In this document: piece by piece, positions 4,956 to 8,277 of the stretch | How the letters are laid out: each line of letters begins with the position of its first letter | Numbering within the stretch: position 1 is the stretch's first letter | Assembly: GCA_002501695.1 (NCBI GenBank) | Contig: DANZ01000037.1 | Span: 1 to 8,277 of the forward strand | Origin: Methanolobus sp. UBA474 | Lineage (GTDB): Archaea > Halobacteriota > Methanosarcinia > Methanosarcinales > Methanosarcinaceae | DNA length: 8,277 nt | Reading direction: 5' to 3' | Notes under the pieces: model-generated | Database searches by the model: none | What the model was told of the DNA's origin: nothing | Seen by the model: only the letters and a program-made list of their open reading frames with translations | Made by a program: the position numbers and the translations under genes

Positions 4956-6878
4956 ATGAAATACAGCCTTGGTATCGACGCAGGCGGAACATATACAGAT
5001 GCAGTCCTGCTAAGAGATTCTGATGAAGTCATCGTTGGCACAAGCAAAGCTCTTACAACTTATCCAGATCCGCTCGAGGGAATCAAAAAAGCGATTGGTG
5101 GACTTGAAGAAGCACATCTTAAGGATGTCAGGACAGTCTCTGTTTCCACTACACTTTCCACAAACAGCATACTTGAGGGAACAGGCTTCCCTGTAGCCCT
5201 GGTGCTCATAGGTAATTATGACATCATGAAAGAGCTCCCTACCAAATACTATATACAGGTAGCCGGAGGACATGATTTCAATGGAGTAGAAACAGTATCT
5301 GTGGACATCGACTCGATCAGAGATTTTGCACTGTCTGTTAAGGAAAAGGTTTCAGCAGTTGCAGTGTCATCTTTTTTCAGTGTGAGAAACCACGAACATG
5401 AACTTGCGGCCAAAGAGGTTATCAGGCAGCTTACAGGCCTTCCGGTGATATGCGGGTATGAGCTTTCCCAGGATCTTGGCGCTTTTGAAAGGGCTGTAAC
5501 AGCCTTCCTGAATGCCCAGTTGATACCGATCACAGAGAGATTCATGCATAATGTGGAAGAGGAAATAAGGTCCAGAGGAATGGATGCAAAGATATTCATG
5601 CTCAAATGTGACGGTTCTGTTATCGGGATCCAGAGCGCCCTGCAAAAGCCTATAGAATCGGTATTTTCCGGACCTGCAGGAAGTCTTGTCGGAGCTTCTT
5701 TCCTGGCACAGAAGGATACCTGCGCTGTGATCGATGTAGGAGGAACCAGTACGGATATTTCGGTGATCTATAACAATGTCCCGGAAATGAGCGATTGCGG
5801 CGCAGTTGTGGGCGGATGGAAGACCAGGGTAAAAGCGATCAAAATGGAAACATCCGCCATGGGAGGTGACAGCCATATATGGGTTAAAGGAGAGAATATA
5901 AATTTTGAGCCAAGAAGAGTTATACCTCTGTGTCGCGCTGCCAGATTATACCCTGGCTTTCTGGAACAACTCAAAACAAACCCCATGCCTTCAAAGATCC
6001 GCCTGGGCATAAACTATCAGCCGACTAAGTTCTATGTGCGTACAGGATATGAAGCCATTGAGATAAGCACGGAAGAGAAAGAAACTCTTGACGCCATCAA
6101 AACGTATCCAACATCCACAGCAGAGATATTTGACAGGATCAAAAGATACCCTTCAAGCGGATCACTTGACAGCCTGATGAAGAAAAGGCTTATACAGGCT
6201 ATCGGTTTCACTCCTACCGATGCCCTGCATGTGCTGGGCGAGTATACTGAGTGGGACAGCGAGGCCTCAATGATCGGGGCAGAACTTCTTGGATCACTGG
6301 CAGGCATGGAATGTACCGAGTTTGCAGGCCGGATAAAAAAAGAGTTCACAAAGAACATGGCAGCAAATATTGTATCTTTTTTCCTGGAAGGAGTGCCAAA
6401 GCAGGAGATAAGGAAAATATTTGACATCCAGTCCCCGGCAAAATTCAAAATTGAGGTCCCTATAGTACTTATAGGCGGGCCGGTGGCAGCTTTTGCTGAG
6501 GATCTGCGGGACATACTTGATGCTGAGATAATACTGCCTGTCAATTACGATGTTGGTAATGCCATAGGCGCATTGGCAGCAAAGGGGATACGAAGAGCCG
6601 AGATACTCATCAGGCCGGCTTCAATGGCTGCTCCTGAATGGGAGTTCCTGGTATTCTCGGAAAAAGGGAGGGATAGTTTCTACGATTATCAGGAAGCTCT
6701 TGATTATGCCGTCAATCTTGGAGAAACGATGATAATTGAATATATGAAAGATGCCGGACTGGACTCAAGCCATATCCAGATAGATATTAAAAAAGATGAG
6801 ATCATTCCGAATGGATGGAAAACACCTATTGAGACAAAGCTCGTGGTCAGGGGAATCGGTACCCTGAACGCCAATTAA
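4956..6878 (+). CDS. Hydantoinase A/oxoprolinase-family ASKHA ATPase, divergent from mttB
   Basis: A 640-residue HyuA-like protein. It shows the actin/Hsp70-type nucleotide motifs: phosphate-1 GIDAGGTYTDAVLL (6-19), SGPAGSLVGA (238-247), phosphate-2 VIDVGGTSTDISVI (258-271), and the glycine-rich LIGGPV near 505-510. The family signature GFTPTDALHVLG (about 417-428) and the C-terminal NAIGALAA are also present. Known relatives use ATP to open hydantoins, N-methylhydantoin or 5-oxoproline, or form part of acetone carboxylase, usually with a HyuB partner; none is seen here. I chose the ATG at 4956 because AGAGGA (4941-4946) is 9 nt upstream; the ATG at 4950 is possible and the TTG at 4881 unlikely. 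Its place opposite mttBC suggests a role in amine metabolism or corrinoid handling, as RamA also carries an ASKHA domain; function is unproven. A hairpin terminator follows. Confidence 0.88.
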   Translation: MKYSLGIDAGGTYTDAVLLRDSDEVIVGTSKALTTYPDPLEGIKKAIGGLEEAHLKDVRTVSVSTTLSTNSILEGTGFPVALVLIGNYDIMKELPTKYYIQVAGGHDFNGVETVSVDIDSIRDFALSVKEKVSAVAVSSFFSVRNHEHELAAKEVIRQLTGLPVICGYELSQDLGAFERAVTAFLNAQLIPITERFMHNVEEEIRSRGMDAKIFMLKCDGSVIGIQSALQKPIESVFSGPAGSLVGASFLAQKDTCAVIDVGGTSTDISVIYNNVPEMSDCGAVVGGWKTRVKAIKMETSAMGGDSHIWVKGENINFEPRRVIPLCRAARLYPGFLEQLKTNPMPSKIRLGINYQPTKFYVRTGYEAIEISTEEKETLDAIKTYPTSTAEIFDRIKRYPSSGSLDSLMKKRLIQAIGFTPTDALHVLGEYTEWDSEASMIGAELLGSLAGMECTEFAGRIKKEFTKNMAANIVSFFLEGVPKQEIRKIFDIQSPAKFKIEVPIVLIGGPVAAFAEDLRDILDAEIILPVNYDVGNAIGALAAKGIRRAEILIRPASMAAPEWEFLVFSEKGRDSFYDYQEALDYAVNLGETMIIEYMKDAGLDSSHIQIDIKKDEIIPNGWKTPIETKLVVRGIGTLNAN

Positions 6879-6890
6879 CAGCATTGATAA

Positions 6891-6928
6891 GGGTATCAGA
6901 TTACCTGATGCCCATTGTTCTCTTTCTT
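6891..6928 (+). terminator. Terminator of the HyuA-like gene, inside the convergent gene's end
   Basis: GGGTATCAG (6891-6899) pairs with CTGATGCCC (6905-6913) over 9 bp with one G-U pair and a 5-nt loop, followed by a T-rich run (6915-6928). In the opposite RNA the G-U pair becomes a C-A mismatch, so it favours the plus transcript. It overlaps the last codons and stop of the convergent sensor gene. Confidence 0.55.
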
Positions 6929-8277
6929 CATCCCAATATCACGATTCTCCATACCCGGGTCTTTTACTATGGAAGCCGTGGCTATCAGGACATCCTGCCC
7001 ACCCCACTCACCTATGATGAACCTGGTCTTAACAGGAACAAGTGTCCCCTCCTTGCTCACAAGTGGGATTGCACAGAAGGAGGACTTATCCTCCATGATC
7101 TCATCGAGGTTGGAGAGCACATCGTCTTCCCACCCCTCCGGGTAGAGTATCAGGAAATCCCTCATATACAGATCCCCGTCCTCATAGTTCAGATGCTTAT
7201 GCAAGATCTTGTTAGTATGCAATATCTTGCCTTCCATATCCATTACAAAGACCAGTTCCTCAAGTGCATCCAGCAGTGAACGCAGATGGTTCTTACTTTT
7301 TTGGATACCGGAATCCTTTCTCATGCCGGAGATAATGATACCCACCTGGTTTGAGATAGTCTCTATAAGGTTCCTGGAATTTGCAGGGATCTCCAGATTC
7401 TTATGGGATCCCAGTGCCATGGAAGCAACCAGTTTATCATTGAACTTCACAGGTATGAAACCCATCGCTTGCAGGCCCTCATATCCAAGATCTTCTCCGG
7501 GTATCATCGCGTTGATCTCCGAGAAATACTTGTAGACAGGGTAACCGGTCATGAAAAGGCGTGCAAGTATCGTATTTGAGGAAAAGCGGGAGAGGCTTTT
7601 TACAAAGCTTTCGGAAAGACCTCTGGCAGCAGCAAGGTTGAATTCACCCGTCTTTTCATCTACCAGATATATGATACCGCTGTCTATTGCCTTTGTTTCA
7701 AGAGTAAATTCCAGCACCCTTTCAAAGGTTTCCTGCAGATTGTCGGTGGCACCAAGGACATTGTCAAGGTCACACTCAAGACGCATGAAGTTATTTGCCT
7801 GCTTGCGTTCGGTAACATCCACGACGATACCCTGCAAATAATCCACTATCCCATTCTTATTGTGATGGATCAGCGTTCTCTCATCCACCCATCTTACCTG
7901 GCTTGACTTTGTAAGTACCCGGTACTCCTGGCTGAAATCCGAAAAGCCTGACTTGAAAGCCCTGTCCACTTCCTGCCGGACCCTTTCAAGATCAGAAGGA
8001 TGGATAATATCACCATAGAGGATCTTCCCTGAGGTGAAATCCTCTACCTTGTAGCCGAACTGAGAAATGTTGTCCGATACGAACTCAACTGGCCAGTCCT
8101 TTTCAGGCCGCCACAGGAAGACAACCGCAGGACTTGAGCTCATGACCGATTCAAGCACTCTGCGCATCCTCAATGCTTCTATCAGTATATCGTTGGTATG
8201 CCTGTACTGTATCAGCTTCCACATGCCTTCCATAAGCAGAGTGAGCTGACGGGTATCCGACTCATTGTAGTCCGAAT
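6896..8277 (-). CDS. GAF/PAS multidomain sensor without kinase module (5' end outside window)
   Basis: The frame stays open to the right edge, and the residues before the first internal ATG (8233), reading SDYNESDTRQLTLL, match the end of a GAF domain. So the gene starts outside the window and that ATG is not the start. In the 459 visible residues the order is: end of GAF (1-35), PAS with PAC (about 40-155, VRWVDERTLI and GIVVDVTERKQAN), GAF (about 160-320, AIDSGIIYLVDEKTGEF and FIPVKFNDKLVASMALG), PAS (about 330-440, LEELVFVMDMEGKILHTN). Then comes a polar tail and TGA (6898-6896). No HisKA or HATPase motifs (no H-box, N-box or G-boxes) are present. Methanosarcina has many GAF/PAS proteins, and some (MsmS type) control methyltransferase genes. 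A signalling role is likely, the signal unknown. It is convergent with the HyuA-like gene, 17 bp apart. Confidence 0.85.
   Translation of the reverse strand, partial: SDYNESDTRQLTLLMEGMWKLIQYRHTNDILIEALRMRRVLESVMSSSPAVVFLWRPEKDWPVEFVSDNISQFGYKVEDFTSGKILYGDIIHPSDLERVRQEVDRAFKSGFSDFSQEYRVLTKSSQVRWVDERTLIHHNKNGIVDYLQGIVVDVTERKQANNFMRLECDLDNVLGATDNLQETFERVLEFTLETKAIDSGIIYLVDEKTGEFNLAAARGLSESFVKSLSRFSSNTILARLFMTGYPVYKYFSEINAMIPGEDLGYEGLQAMGFIPVKFNDKLVASMALGSHKNLEIPANSRNLIETISNQVGIIISGMRKDSGIQKSKNHLRSLLDALEELVFVMDMEGKILHTNKILHKHLNYEDGDLYMRDFLILYPEGWEDDVLSNLDEIMEDKSSFCAIPLVSKEGTLVPVKTRFIIGEWGGQDVLIATASIVKDPGMENRDIGMKKENNGHQVI

Noticed and set aside
5367..5876. 169-codon minus frame within the HyuA-like gene
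   Set aside because: Antisense shadow of the conserved ATPase motifs; no independent start signal.
8231..8233. ATG at 8233 as the start of the sensor gene
   Set aside because: The frame is open upstream to the edge and encodes GAF-type residues just before this ATG, so it is an internal methionine.
1..8277. CRISPR array, insertion sequence, tRNA or rRNA gene
   Set aside because: I looked for regular spaced repeats, transposase-like frames with terminal repeats and cloverleaf patterns, including a pyrrolysine tRNA, and saw none.

Overview
The window reads as a piece of a methylotrophic methanogen of the family Methanosarcinaceae (a Methanolobus- or Methanosarcina-like archaeon; the genus is inference). 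The evidence is a trimethylamine:corrinoid methyltransferase gene (mttB) split by one in-frame amber codon exactly where the family carries pyrrolysine, directly followed by its corrinoid protein gene mttC and then by an MttP-type permease. Archaeal signals support this: TATA boxes with purine-rich BRE elements, GGAGGT-type ribosome binding sites and long AT-rich leaders. No genuine gene end in the window uses TAG, as expected where UAG can mean pyrrolysine.

Layout. At the left edge (1-25, minus) the first codons of a gene leave the window; its promoter region and an empty AT-rich stretch run to about 327. Next, all on the minus strand and read right to left, comes a trimethylamine block: mttB (4346-2856, Pyl334), mttC (2842-2195), a stem-loop/U-tract terminator, a 360-bp spacer, mttP (1834-788), a 98-residue winged-helix-like protein whose ATG directly abuts the mttP stop, and a 49-residue single-span membrane protein (477-328) with a very strong ribosome binding site. 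A GU-rich hairpin near 253-280 may end this transcript.

Divergent from mttB across a 609-bp regulatory region (4347-4955) lies a hydantoinase A/oxoprolinase-family ATPase (4956-6878, plus) with no HyuB partner in view. The region holds a strong mttB promoter, a structured leader, a second promoter-like repeat, a possible short RNA and a 17-bp element repeated near both genes. Convergent with the ATPase, 17 bp away, is the 3' part of a GAF/PAS multidomain sensor (8277-6896, minus) that ends without a histidine kinase module.

How it fits together. MttP would import trimethylamine. MttB would move one methyl group to Co(I) of MttC, and the methyl would go on to coenzyme M through a methylcobamide:CoM methyltransferase encoded elsewhere. 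Oxidised corrinoid needs ATP-dependent reactivation, known for RamA, an ASKHA-containing protein. The divergent HyuA-like ASKHA ATPase could act on the corrinoid system or on an N-methylated substrate; this is hypothesis. The winged-helix protein and the sensor are candidates for substrate-responsive control. The less-described parts are the two small proteins after mttP, the solo HyuA homologue, and the shared elements in the divergent intergenic region.
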